From contig NZ_CP074404.1 of the NCBI RefSeq assembly GCF_018388465.1, positions 992,001 through 1,056,000 of the forward strand: a stretch of DNA of 64,000 nucleotides, read 5' to 3'. Below the pieces are notes generated by a model. The model had not been told where the DNA came from. It worked only from the letters and a program-made list of their open reading frames with translations, and searched no databases. This stretch comes from Cellulomonas fengjieae (GTDB lineage Bacteria > Actinomycetota > Actinomycetes > Actinomycetales > Cellulomonadaceae). Both the position numbers and the translations under genes were made by a program. Shown piece after piece: positions 42,960 to 53,088 of the stretch (positions within the stretch are counted from its first letter, which is position 1; every line of letters begins with the position of its first letter).

Positions 42960-43822
42960 TGGGGGTGGTCGTCGGGTTGCTGCTCGGTGCCGGGCTGGCG
43001 TGCATCTGGTGGTCGTTCTGGGCCGAGCCGCGCCGGCCCGGCTCACGGAGCTCCACCGGCTGGCACGCCAGGACCCAGGACGCGCTGGTGCAGGCGGGGA
43101 TGGCCGGGGCGACGCCCGGGGGACTGGTGCTGACCAGCGTCGTGCTCGGGCTGGTGGTCCTGGTGCTCGGCACGGCACTGACGCGGATCCCGTCCATCGC
43201 GCTGTGCTTCGCGCTCTTCGCGACGATGGCTCCGTGGGCGGTGGTGCGGGGCCGCGCCCGCCGGCGTCGGTCCCGGCTGCGCCAGCTCTGGCCCGAGGTG
43301 GTCGACCACCTGGGGTCCGGGATCCGCGCCGGGCTGGCGCTGCCCGAGGCTGTCGCGCAGATCGGGGAGCGTGGGCCGGTCGAGCTGCGAGAGGCGTTCA
43401 CGGCGTTCGCCGAGGACTACCGCGCCACCGGGCGCTTCGGGGACTGCCTCGACGCGCTCAAGGCCCGGCTCGCCGACCCGGTGGCCGACCGGATCGTCGA
43501 GGCGCTGCGCCTGACCCGCGACGTGGGCGGCACCGACCTGGGTCGGCTGCTGCGCACGCTGGCCACGTTCCTGCGCGAGGACGTACGCACCCGCGGCGAG
43601 CTCGAGGCCCGGCAGAGCTGGACCGTGTACGCGGCGCGGCTCGCGGTCGCGGCGCCGTGGGTCGTGCTCGCGCTGCTGGCCACCCGCCCGGAGGCCGCCA
43701 GCGCCTACGACACTCCCGCGGGGTTCGCCGTGCTCGCGGTCGGCGGCGCCTGCACCGTGGCGGCGTACCTGGTGATGCTGCGCATCGCCCGGCTGCCCGA
43801 CGACCCGCGGGTCCTGCGGTGA
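42959..43822 (+). CDS. tadB: Tad pilus platform protein TadB
   Basis: A 287-residue inner-membrane GspF-like protein. Helices lie near residues 2-20, 50-70, 73-92, 215-235 and 245-270. WPEVVDHLGSGIRAGLALPEAVAQIGERGP is the T2SSF core. It shares its start with the TadA stop and its stop with the TadC start (GTGA). It acts as the membrane base through which TadA drives pilin. Confidence 0.9.
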   Translation: MGVVVGLLLGAGLACIWWSFWAEPRRPGSRSSTGWHARTQDALVQAGMAGATPGGLVLTSVVLGLVVLVLGTALTRIPSIALCFALFATMAPWAVVRGRARRRRSRLRQLWPEVVDHLGSGIRAGLALPEAVAQIGERGPVELREAFTAFAEDYRATGRFGDCLDALKARLADPVADRIVEALRLTRDVGGTDLGRLLRTLATFLREDVRTRGELEARQSWTVYAARLAVAAPWVVLALLATRPEAASAYDTPAGFAVLAVGGACTVAAYLVMLRIARLPDDPRVLR

Positions 43823-44751
43823 GCCCGGGCGTCCTCGGGGCGCTGGTGGGGCTCCTCGGCGGGCTCGGCCTGACGGTCGTGGTCCTGCGGCTGCGCTCCC
43901 GGCGGATCAGCCTCGACCAGCGGCTCGCGCCCTACCTGCGCCCGCAGGCGACGTCCTCGGGGCTGCTGCGGGCGCCGAGCGTGCGAGGACCGTTCGCCAC
44001 GGTGGAGCGACTCGCGGCACCCGTGATGTCGGACGCGGTCCGCCTGGTGACCCGCCTCGGGTCGCCCACCGCCGACCTGCGGCGCCGCCTCGGCCGGGCA
44101 GGCCGCACCGAGACCGTCGAGCAGTTCCGTGCCGGGCAGGTGGTCTGGGGCGTGCTCGGGCTGGCCGCCGGTCTCGCGCTCGCGCTGGTGCTCGCCGCGG
44201 CGCGCGGCGGCGCCGTCGTCCCGCTCGTCGTGCTCGTGGCCGTCTGCGGCCTGACCGGGGTGCTGGCGCGGGACTGGGCGCTCACGCGTCAGCTGCGGGC
44301 GCGCGAGTCGCGGATGCTCACCGAGCTGCCGACCATCGCGGAGCTGCTCGCGCTGGCGGTCGGGGCCGGTGAGGGGGCCGTCGGTGCTCTCGAGCGCGTG
44401 GTCCGCAGCACCCACGGCGAGCTCACCGCGGAGCTGGCGCGCACCCTGGCCGACACGCGCGCCGGCGCGCCCCTGACCGCCGCGCTCGACAACCTGGCCG
44501 ACCGGACCGGGCTGGCGGCGCTCGCGCGCTTCGCGGAGGGCGTCGCCGTGGCGGTGGAACGCGGGACGCCCCTGGCCGACGTGCTGCGGGCGCAGGCGCA
44601 GGACGTGCGTGAGGAAGGGCGCCGCGCCCTCATGGAGACGGGCGGGCGCAAGGAGGTGCTGATGATGGTCCCGGTGGTCTTCCTGATCCTGCCCATCACG
44701 GTCGTCTTTGCGGTCTTCCCCTCGATGGTGGTCCTGCGAGTCGGACTGTGA
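43819..44751 (+). CDS. tadC: Tad pilus platform protein TadC
   Basis: A 310-residue GspF-like protein, the second platform subunit. [27 protein letters not shown] is the T2SSF core and [29 protein letters not shown] the last helix region. GTG at 43819 overlaps tadB. A 54-base gap separates it from the pilin gene, which has its own GAAGGGAG Shine-Dalgarno. Confidence 0.9.
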   Translation: MSPGVLGALVGLLGGLGLTVVVLRLRSRRISLDQRLAPYLRPQATSSGLLRAPSVRGPFATVERLAAPVMSDAVRLVTRLGSPTADLRRRLGRAGRTETVEQFRAGQVVWGVLGLAAGLALALVLAAARGGAVVPLVVLVAVCGLTGVLARDWALTRQLRARESRMLTELPTIAELLALAVGAGEGAVGALERVVRSTHGELTAELARTLADTRAGAPLTAALDNLADRTGLAALARFAEGVAVAVERGTPLADVLRAQAQDVREEGRRALMETGGRKEVLMMVPVVFLILPITVVFAVFPSMVVLRVGL

Positions 44752-44805
44752 CGCGCGCAGGGGTCTGGCACGGCGCCGCGGTGGCGCCCGACGAAGGGAG
44801 AACCG

Positions 44806-45078
44806 ATGACGAACGGGACCGAGATCGAGGAGAGTTCGAGCGACCGCCCGACGTCACGCGTGCGGGCGGCGCTGTGGGGCTCGCTGGTGTGGGGGTCGAC
44901 GGCGTGGGCGGGCGTCCGGCGTCACGTGGGACGCGGCGGACCCGACCGCGGCGACGTGCCCGGCTGGGTCCTGGTGACCCTGATGACCGCCGGCCTGGTG
45001 ACCGCGCTGTGGGTGATCGCCGGCGACGCGCTCGGGCGGGTGTTCCTGGACGCGATCAACAGCGTCACCGGCACCTGA
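44806..45078 (+). CDS. Flp-type pilin
   Basis: A 90-residue protein with a polar leader (about 1-48) and one helix, PGWVLVTLMTAGLVTALWVIAG. Cleavage by a prepilin peptidase after the glycine in GRGGPDRG/DVPGW would fit the class III pattern of actinobacterial Flp-like pilins (DRGDVPGW). The position between tadC and the tadE-like genes supports pilin identity. No prepilin peptidase gene lies in the window. GAAGGGAG precedes the ATG. Confidence 0.8.
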   Translation: MTNGTEIEESSSDRPTSRVRAALWGSLVWGSTAWAGVRRHVGRGGPDRGDVPGWVLVTLMTAGLVTALWVIAGDALGRVFLDAINSVTGT

Positions 45079-45449
45079 CCGCCGACGCGGGGTCGGCGAT
45101 CGTCGACTTCGCACTGGTCGGGGGCCTGGTGACCGTCCTGTTCGTCGCGGTGCTGCAACTGACCCTGGTGCTGCACGTGCGGAACACGCTCGTGGACTCC
45201 GCCGCCGAGGGTGCCCGCTACGGCGCGCTGTCCGGGCACGACCCCGCGGACGGCGCCGAGCGGTCGCGCCTGCTGATCACGCAGTCGTTGTCGGCGGCGT
45301 ACGCCCGCGGCGTGAGCGCGCAGCGGACCAGGCTGGACGGGCTCGACGTCGTGCGGATCGAGGTGCAGGCGCCGCTCCCGCTGGTCGGGCTGATCGGCCC
45401 GGCGGGCACGCTGACCGTCCGCGGGCACGCCCTGGCCGAGGCGCCGTGA
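45075..45449 (+). CDS. TadE-like pseudopilin, likely CTG start
   Basis: A 124-residue TadE-family protein if translation begins at CTG 45075. The domain opens AGSAIVDFALVGGLVTVLFVAVLQL, the TadE signature helix, then NTLVDSAAEGARYGALSG. The CTG overlaps the flp stop codon as CTGA, in the same way ATGA and GTGA do elsewhere in this operon. The nearest GTG in frame is at 45018, which would put 57 bases inside flp and add a non-conserved tail. The helix would be lost with any downstream GTG. Confidence 0.8.
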   Translation: MTADAGSAIVDFALVGGLVTVLFVAVLQLTLVLHVRNTLVDSAAEGARYGALSGHDPADGAERSRLLITQSLSAAYARGVSAQRTRLDGLDVVRIEVQAPLPLVGLIGPAGTLTVRGHALAEAP

Positions 45450-45910
45450 CGAGCGGCTGGGCGGCGCGGCGGGCCCGGCCGGCGGGCGACGACGGCAGCT
45501 CGGTCGTCGAGTTCCTGGGCCTCTCGGTCGTCCTGATCGTTCCGCTGGTGTACCTGGTCCTCACGCTCGGACGCCTGGAGGCGGCGACGTTCGCCGTCGA
45601 GGGCGCGGCGCGCGAGGCTGCGCGGACGTATGTCGCGGCCGAGGGTGCCGACGCCGGGACGCAGCGGGCGGTCGCCGCTGTCGGCATCGCCCTGCGCGAC
45701 CAGGGATTCGATGACGACCCCGCGGACGCGCTGACCCTGACCTGCTCGGCGGAGCCGTGCCTGGCCCCCGGCAGCGACGTCGCCGCGCGGATCGAGGTGC
45801 GCGTGCCGCTGCCGTTCGTGCCGAGCTTCGTGCGCGCGGTCGTCCCGCTGGAGGTGCCCGTCAGCGCCGAGCGCGTCGCGCCGGTCGACACCTACCGGAC
45901 GACCCGATGA
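45446..45910 (+). CDS. TadE/TadF-like pseudopilin
   Basis: A 154-residue protein with DGSSVVEFLGLSVVLIVPLVYLVLTLGRLE as its N-terminal pilin-like helix and an external part containing two cysteines (TCSAEPCLAPG) that may form a disulfide. GTG 45446 overlaps the preceding stop (GTGA). It is a minor pilin component of the Tad apparatus by family and order. Confidence 0.85.
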   Translation: MTSGWAARRARPAGDDGSSVVEFLGLSVVLIVPLVYLVLTLGRLEAATFAVEGAAREAARTYVAAEGADAGTQRAVAAVGIALRDQGFDDDPADALTLTCSAEPCLAPGSDVAARIEVRVPLPFVPSFVRAVVPLEVPVSAERVAPVDTYRTTR

Positions 45911-46359
45911 GCCGCGGCCGCGGGGACGACGGGCAGGTGATGATCCTGACCCTGGGGTTCGTCGTCGTCGCGCTGCTGCTGCTCACGGTCGTCGTGTCGG
46001 CGGCGGGCGTGCACCTGGAGCGCAAGCGGCTGCTGGCGCTCGCGGACCTGCTCGCGCTCGAGGCGGCCGACGCGGTGGCCGAGGACCGGTACTTCGTCCC
46101 CGGTGCCGGCCGGACCGCGACGGGCGTCCCGCTCACCGATGCCTCGGTCCGGGCGGGGGTCGACGGCTACCTGCGGGACAACCCGGGTGCGGCGACCGCG
46201 TGGGACGAGCTGGCCGTGCTGGACGCGTCGAGCCCCGATGGGCGGTCCGCACGGGTGCACCTGGGTGCGGTGGTCCGGCCGGTGCTGGTGAGCTGGGTGC
46301 TCGCGCCGTGGTCGGACGGGATCGCGCTGCAGGCGGAGTCGGTCGCCCGCGGTTCGTGA
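45907..46359 (+). CDS. TadG-like/TadE-like pilus assembly protein
   Basis: A 150-residue protein starting GDDGQVMILTLGFVVVALLLLTVVVSAAGVHLERKRLLALADLLAL, the N-terminal helix of TadG/Rv3660c-type pilus assembly proteins, followed by an external domain. ATG at 45907 overlaps the preceding gene (ATGA). It is the last of the tad operon; prfB begins 70 bases further on its own promoter. Confidence 0.85.
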   Translation: MSRGRGDDGQVMILTLGFVVVALLLLTVVVSAAGVHLERKRLLALADLLALEAADAVAEDRYFVPGAGRTATGVPLTDASVRAGVDGYLRDNPGAATAWDELAVLDASSPDGRSARVHLGAVVRPVLVSWVLAPWSDGIALQAESVARGS

Positions 46360-46414
46360 CCGGTGAGGGGATCGGCGAGCCGGGCCGTGGGGCGAGCGGA
46401 CGGCACGGACCCGG

Positions 46415-46420
46415 TAACCT
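46415..46420 (+). promoter_or_regulatory. Putative -10 element of prfB (TAACCT)
   Basis: TAACCT ends eight bases before the prfB GTG at 46429. Confidence 0.55.
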
Positions 46421-46428
46421 GGTCGGTT

Positions 46429-47544
46429 GTGGCCACCACCGACTTTCCCACCGCGATCCGTGATCTGCGCACCACCCTGGGCACCATCCAGGCGGTGAGC
46501 GACCCCAGCGCGCTCCAGGCGAAGGTGGCGCAGCTGTCGGAGCAGGCCTCGGCCCCCGACCTGTGGGACGACCCGGACGCCGCGCAGAAGATCACCAGCG
46601 CGCTGTCGGCGACGCAGGCCGAGCTGGACCGGATGAGCACGCTGGACAGCCGGATCGACGACCTCGAGACGCTGGTCGAGATGGCGACCGAGGAGAACGA
46701 CGAGGACACCCTCGCCGAGGCCGAGGCCGACCTGCTGAAGATCAAGAAGGACCTGGGCGAGCTCGAGGTCCGCACGCTGCTGGCGGGGGAGTACGACCAG
46801 CGCGAGGCCGTCGTCACCATCCGCGCGGGCGCCGGTGGCGTCGACGCCGCGGACTTCGCCGAGATGCTGCTGCGCATGTACCTGCGCTGGGCCGAGCGGC
46901 ACGGCTACCCGACCTCCGTGCTCGACACGTCCTACGCGGAGGAGGCGGGCCTGAAGTCGGCGACCTTCGAGGTGAAGGTCCCGTACGCGTACGGGAACCT
47001 GTCCGTCGAGGCCGGCACGCACCGCTTGGTGCGCATCTCGCCGTTCGACAACCAGGGCCGGCGCCAGACGAGCTTCGCGGCCGTCGAGGTCATCCCGCTC
47101 ATCGAGTCGAACGACTCCATCGACATCCCCGAGTCGGAGATCAAGGTCGACGTCTTCCGCTCGTCGGGCCCCGGCGGCCAGTCCGTCAACACCACCGACT
47201 CCGCGGTGCGGATGACCCACATCCCGACCGGCATCGTGGTGTCGATGCAGAACGAGAAGTCGCAGATCCAGAACCGTGCCGCCGCGCTGCGCGTGCTGCA
47301 GTCACGCCTGCTGCTGGTCCGCAAGGCCCAGGAGGACGCCCAGAAGAAGGCCATGGCCGGTGACGTCAAGGCGAGCTGGGGCGACCAGATGCGCTCGTAC
47401 GTCCTGCAGCCGTACCAGATGGTCAAGGACCTGCGCACGGAGCACGAGGTCGGCAACCCGGCCGCGGTGTTCGACGGCGACATCGACGACTTCATCGAGG
47501 CAGGCATCCGCTGGCGCCGATCGCAGGAGAACGCCTCCGCCTGA
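46429..47544 (+). CDS. prfB: Peptide chain release factor 2
   Basis: A 371-residue class I release factor for UGA and UAA stops. The catalytic GGQ is in [19 protein letters not shown]; the RF2 recognition SPF motif is in [14 protein letters not shown]-terminal helices and the core are complete in one frame, so the programmed frameshift found in many bacteria is absent. GTG at 46429 gives [14 protein letters not shown] 9-bp hairpin follows the stop. Confidence 0.96.
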   Translation: MATTDFPTAIRDLRTTLGTIQAVSDPSALQAKVAQLSEQASAPDLWDDPDAAQKITSALSATQAELDRMSTLDSRIDDLETLVEMATEENDEDTLAEAEADLLKIKKDLGELEVRTLLAGEYDQREAVVTIRAGAGGVDAADFAEMLLRMYLRWAERHGYPTSVLDTSYAEEAGLKSATFEVKVPYAYGNLSVEAGTHRLVRISPFDNQGRRQTSFAAVEVIPLIESNDSIDIPESEIKVDVFRSSGPGGQSVNTTDSAVRMTHIPTGIVVSMQNEKSQIQNRAAALRVLQSRLLLVRKAQEDAQKKAMAGDVKASWGDQMRSYVLQPYQMVKDLRTEHEVGNPAAVFDGDIDDFIEAGIRWRRSQENASA

Positions 47545-47557
47545 AACACGTTGCCTT

Positions 47558-47578
47558 CGGGCATCGAAGCGATGCCCG
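47558..47578 (+). terminator. Terminator-like hairpin after prfB
   Basis: CGGGCATCG (47558-47566) pairs perfectly with 47570-47578 across an AAG loop, 14 bases after the prfB stop. No T-run follows. Confidence 0.65.
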
Positions 47579-47610
47579 CCGGAACGCTCCCATAACGCCC
47601 AGGACACGGG

Positions 47611-47640
47611 TTGATAACGACACTTGCGTGCGCCTAGTCT
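47611..47640 (+). promoter_or_regulatory. Promoter of the sugar transporter operon (TTGATA-N18-TAGTCT)
   Basis: TTGATA (47611-47616) and TAGTCT (47635-47640) are 18 bases apart. The transcript would begin near 47647, giving a leader of about 130 bases that ends in an AGGGAG ribosome binding site before chvE. Confidence 0.55.
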
Positions 47641-47647
47641 TCAGGTC

Positions 47648-47657
47648 TTGAATTCAA
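47648..47657. promoter_or_regulatory. TTGAATTCAA palindrome at the chvE transcript start
   Basis: A perfect 10-bp palindrome immediately downstream of the chvE -10 element, so a bound repressor would block transcription. The ROK gene in the same cluster is a candidate regulator (inference). Confidence 0.4.
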
Positions 47658-47775
47658 CCGACATGACCGGGCGTGCGGGACCGGTGCGGATCCTCACGGG
47701 TCCCACCCGGGCCGCCGGGGCACAGACGCCCTCGGCGCCGTACGACCGGACGGTTCAACTAGGGAGCAGACAACG

Positions 47776-48903
47776 ATGTCTTTTGCATGGAAGAAGGTGG
47801 CCGTCGGCATCGCCACGGCAGGCCTGGTCGTCGGGCTCTCCGCCTGCAGCCAGGAGCGGGACGCAGAGGCCGAGCCCACCGGCGACGCCGCCGTCGAGGA
47901 GACCATGGTCGGCATCGCGATGCCGACCAAGAGCCTCGAGCGGTGGAACCGTGACGGTGCGCACCTCGAGGACCTGCTCCAGGAGTCGGGCTACGAGACG
48001 ACGCTGCAGTACGCCGACAACAAGGTGGACCAGCAGATCACGCAGCTCGAGAACATGATCAACCAGGGCGCGAACATCCTCGTGATCGCGGCGATCGACG
48101 GCACGGCGCTCACGCCCGTCCTCGACCAGGCCGCGGAGAACGACGTCACGGTCATCGCCTACGACCGCCTGATCAACGACACGGAGAACGTCGACTACTA
48201 CGCGACGTTCGACAACGAGAAGGTCGGCCAGCTCCAGGGCGAGTACATCGTCGAGGCGCTCGACCTCGAGAACGCGGCGGGTCCGTTCAACCTCGAGCCC
48301 TTCGCCGGCTCGCCGGACGACAACAACGCCAAGTTCTTCTTCTCCGGCGCGTGGGACGTCCTCAAGCCCTACGTGGACGAGGGCAAGTTCGTCGTCCCGT
48401 CGGGCAAGGCGCCCGCGAGCAACGACGACTGGGCCAGCATCGGCATCCAGGGCTGGGGCTCCGACACCGCCCAGGCCGAGATGGAGAACCGCCTCAACTC
48501 GTTCTACGGCGGCGGCCAGAAGATCGACGTGGTCCTGTCCCCGAACGACTCGCTCGCGCTGGGCATCGCCCAGGCCCTCGCGGGTGCCGGCTACGCCCCG
48601 GGCGACGGCTACCCGGTGCTGACCGGGCAGGACGCCGACCAGGCGAACGTGCTCAACATGCTGGCCGGCAAGCAGTCCATGTCCGTCTGGAAGGACACCC
48701 GCGAGCTGGGTGACCGCGTCAGCGTCATGATCGACTCCATCGTCAACGGCGACACCGTCGAGGTCAACGACGAGGAGACGTACGACAACGGCGTCAAGGT
48801 CGTCCCGACCTACCTGCTCGACCCGCAGGTCGTCACGCCCGACACCGTCGAGTCCGTGCTCGTCGAGTCCGGCTTCTACAAGGCCTCGGACCTGGGTCTC
48901 TGA
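47776..48903 (+). CDS. chvE: Monosaccharide ABC transporter substrate-binding lipoprotein (ChvE/XylF type)
   Basis: A 375-residue periplasmic-binding-protein-like lipoprotein. The signal peptide ends GLSACSQ, with lipid-modified C24. The mature protein has VGIAMPTKSLERWNRDGAHL, NLVIAAIDGTAL-like NILVIAAIDGTAL, VIAYDRLIND and YPVLTGQDADQANV, as in ChvE. It binds monosaccharides such as xylose, galactose or arabinose; which one cannot be told. It is followed by a hairpin and by mmsA and mmsB. Confidence 0.92.
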   Translation: MSFAWKKVAVGIATAGLVVGLSACSQERDAEAEPTGDAAVEETMVGIAMPTKSLERWNRDGAHLEDLLQESGYETTLQYADNKVDQQITQLENMINQGANILVIAAIDGTALTPVLDQAAENDVTVIAYDRLINDTENVDYYATFDNEKVGQLQGEYIVEALDLENAAGPFNLEPFAGSPDDNNAKFFFSGAWDVLKPYVDEGKFVVPSGKAPASNDDWASIGIQGWGSDTAQAEMENRLNSFYGGGQKIDVVLSPNDSLALGIAQALAGAGYAPGDGYPVLTGQDADQANVLNMLAGKQSMSVWKDTRELGDRVSVMIDSIVNGDTVEVNDEETYDNGVKVVPTYLLDPQVVTPDTVESVLVESGFYKASDLGL

Positions 48904-48924
48904 CCCTTCCGGAGTGCTGCCGAA

Positions 48925-48957
48925 CGCCGGCCCGTGCCAGACGTGCACGGGTCGGCG
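48925..48957 (+). promoter_or_regulatory. Intergenic hairpin between chvE and mmsA
   Basis: A 13-bp stem with one G-T pair, arms 48925-48937 and 48945-48957, lies between the binding-protein gene and the ATPase gene. Such hairpins stabilise or truncate the 5' message so that more binding protein is made than membrane components. Confidence 0.65.
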
Positions 48958-48992
48958 CTCGGCGGCGTCGCCTGACGACACTGTGAGGACAC

Positions 48993-50533
<1,541 letters not shown>

Positions 50534-50537
<4 letters not shown>

Positions 50538-51766
50538 CTACCGACCTCAACACCGCCCCGGCAGCGCCGCCGGGAGCCCAGCCCCGGGTGCCGCTCTCGC
50601 AGCGGATGGCGGGTCTCGGCGGCAACGCGCGCCAGTACGGCATCTTCGGCGCGCTCGTCGTGATCGTCCTGCTGTTCCAGGTGCTCACCGACGGCAAGCT
50701 GCTGCTCGCCAACAACGTCGCCGCCCTGTTCCAGCAGAACGCCTACGTGATGATCCTGGCCATCGGCATGGTCATGGTCATCGTCGCCGGGCACATCGAC
50801 CTGTCGGTCGGCTCGGTCGTCGCGTTCGTCGGCGGCATCGTCGCCGTGAGCATGCGCGACCTGGGCCTGTCCTGGATGCTCGCGGTCCTGCTCGGCCTCG
50901 CGGTCGGCGCGGTCGTGGGTGCCTGGCAAGGCTTCTGGGTGGCCTACGTCGGCATCCCCGCCTTCATCGTGACGCTGGCGGGCATGCTCGTGTTCCGCGG
51001 GCTCGCGCTCGTGGTCGTGGGGGAGACGGTCGCGGGCCTGCCGTCGGAGTTCATCGCGATCTCCAAGGGCTCGCTGCCCAACGTGCTGGGCTACGCCAAC
51101 AACATGGACGTGGTCACGCTGCTGATCGGGGCGCTGGCCATCGCGGCGATCGCGGTCAACCAGGTGCGTGCCCGCAGCTCGCTGCGCAAGCACGAGCTGT
51201 ACGTCGAGCCGACCGGCCTGTTCGTCACCAAGCTCGCGCTGGTCGCCATCGGCGTCGGGGTGCTCACGGTCATCCTGTCGTTCTCCGCGGGCGGCACGCC
51301 GATCGTGCTGGTCATCATCGGGGTGCTCGTCGTGGCGTACTCGTTCCTGATGGGCCGCACGGTGTTCGGCCGGCACATCTACGCGATCGGCGGCAACCGC
51401 CTCGCGGCGAGCCTGTCGGGCGTCAACACGCGCAGGGTCGACTTCTGGATCTTCGTGAACATGGGCCTGCTCGCCGGTGCGGCCGCCGTCGTCACCACGG
51501 CCCGCGCGGGGGCTGCCGCGGCGGGAGCCGGTGCCAGCTTCGAGCTCGACGCGATCGCCGCGTGCTTCATCGGTGGGGCGGCGGTCACGGGCGGCATCGG
51601 CAGGATCTCGGGCGCCATCGTCGGTGCGCTCATCATGGGCGTGCTCAACATGGGCCTGTCGATCATGTCGGTCGACCCGTCCTGGCAGCAGGCGATCAAG
51701 GGCCTCGTGCTGCTGCTCGCGGTCGCGTTCGACCTGATCAACAAGCGACGCGCGGGGACCAGCTAG
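50534..51766 (+). CDS. mmsB: Sugar ABC transporter permease (MmsB/XylH type)
   Basis: A 410-residue permease with about ten to twelve helices. [20 protein letters not shown] is the conserved permease motif, then [28 protein letters not shown], and near the C-terminus [36 protein letters not shown] 50534 overlaps mmsA. With ChvE and MmsA it completes a sugar importer. Confidence 0.94.
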
Positions 51767-51800
51767 CGAGGCGGTGGCGGGGGGCGGCGACGAGTTCGGC

Positions 51801-51806
51801 TAGGTT
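51801..51806 (+). promoter_or_regulatory. Putative -10 element of the ROK gene (TAGGTT)
   Basis: TAGGTT ends six bases before the GTG at 51813. Confidence 0.5.
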
Positions 51807-51812
51807 CGCCCG

Positions 51813-53021
51813 GTGAGCAGGCGAGCAGCGGCAGCCGGCTCCCAGTCGTCCCTGCGTGAGGCCAACCGCAACCTGGTCGTCGAGACGGTCAAGCGGTTCG
51901 GCGGGCTCACGCAGGTCGAGCTCGCCGCCGCCACCAGCCTGTCGCAGGCGACGGTGTCGACGATCGTCCGGGAGCTCCTGGCTGCCGGCGTCGTCGACAC
52001 CGCCACGACCACCCGCAGCGGGCGGCGTGCCCAGATGGTCACGCTCGCCCGCCGCATCGGTCTGGCGGCCGGGGTGCAGATCGGCCCCCGGCACCTGCGG
52101 ATCGTGCTCGGTGACTTCAGCCACCAGGTGATCGCCGAGCAGACCCTGCCGCTGCCGGCGGAGCACCGGGTGGACACGAGCCTGGACCGGGTGGCGCTGC
52201 TGGTGGTGGACCTGGTGGAGCGCGTCGGTGCGTCGCTCGACGACGTCGTCGGGCTGGGCGTGGGACTGCCCGCACCGGTCGACGCGTCCACGGGCATGGT
52301 CTCCGTGCCGGGCATCATGGCCGGCTGGGACACGGTGCACATCGGCCAGGTGCTGGCCAAGCGCCTGGGCCGGCCGGTGTACGTCGACAACGACGCCAAC
52401 CTCGGCGCGATCGCGGAGAGCACGCTCGGCGCGGCCCGCCCGTACGGTGACAGCGTCTTCGTGCGCGCGTCGTACGGCACGGGCGCCGGGATCGTCATCA
52501 ACGGGCAGGTCCACCGCGGTGTGGCCGGCACGGCCGGCGAGATCGGCCACGTGCCGGTCGCGTTCCCCGGCGAGCTGTGCCGCTGCGGCAACCGCGGATG
52601 CCTCGACACCGTCGTCGGGGCCGCTGCCCTGATCGGGCTGCTGCGCGAGAGCAGCGGGCCGCTCACGCTGCGGGACGTGGTGCAGCGCGCGATCGACGGC
52701 GACGAGCGGTGCTGCGCCGCGGTCGCCGCGGCGGGAGCCATGATCGGCACGGTCGTCGCGGGCCTCGGGGTGGCGGTCAACCCGCAGGTGGTGGTCGTGG
52801 GCGGCGAGCTCGCGGAGACCGGGGAGACCCTGCTGCGGCCCCTGCGCGAGGAGGTGCGTCGGCGGGTGCTGCCCAACCACATCGCCCCGCTCGAGGTGGT
52901 GCCGGCGTCGCTGGGGTCCCGGGCCGAGGTGATCGGTGCCCTCGTCCTGGCGGTGCAGTCCACGTCCGTGCCGCTGCGGGTGGACGACGACGCGCCGGTC
53001 GGGGCAGGAACGGCGACATGA
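51813..53021 (+). CDS. ROK family transcriptional regulator (XylR/NagC-like)
   Basis: A 402-residue repressor. Residues 20-75 form a winged helix (RFGGLTQVELAAATSLSQATVSTIVRELLAAG). The ROK domain follows with VGLGVGLPAPVD, DNDANLGAIAE, the zinc-binding GEIGHVPVAFPGELCRCGNRGCLDT (CxCGxxGC-type) and EVIGALVLAV. It is placed after the sugar transporter and before an extra ATPase, so it probably responds to the imported sugar. Confidence 0.92.
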   Translation: MSRRAAAAGSQSSLREANRNLVVETVKRFGGLTQVELAAATSLSQATVSTIVRELLAAGVVDTATTTRSGRRAQMVTLARRIGLAAGVQIGPRHLRIVLGDFSHQVIAEQTLPLPAEHRVDTSLDRVALLVVDLVERVGASLDDVVGLGVGLPAPVDASTGMVSVPGIMAGWDTVHIGQVLAKRLGRPVYVDNDANLGAIAESTLGAARPYGDSVFVRASYGTGAGIVINGQVHRGVAGTAGEIGHVPVAFPGELCRCGNRGCLDTVVGAAALIGLLRESSGPLTLRDVVQRAIDGDERCCAAVAAAGAMIGTVVAGLGVAVNPQVVVVGGELAETGETLLRPLREEVRRRVLPNHIAPLEVVPASLGSRAEVIGALVLAVQSTSVPLRVDDDAPVGAGTAT

Positions 53022-53088
53022 CGTTGTTGACTGACGAGGTGGCGGGGGATTCACTGCACGTGTCACGTGCCCAACGAGGAGCCGGGGA

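Noticed and set aside
46429..47544. Programmed frameshift in prfB
   Set aside because: The reading frame is continuous from GTG 46429 to the stop, with no internal UGA.
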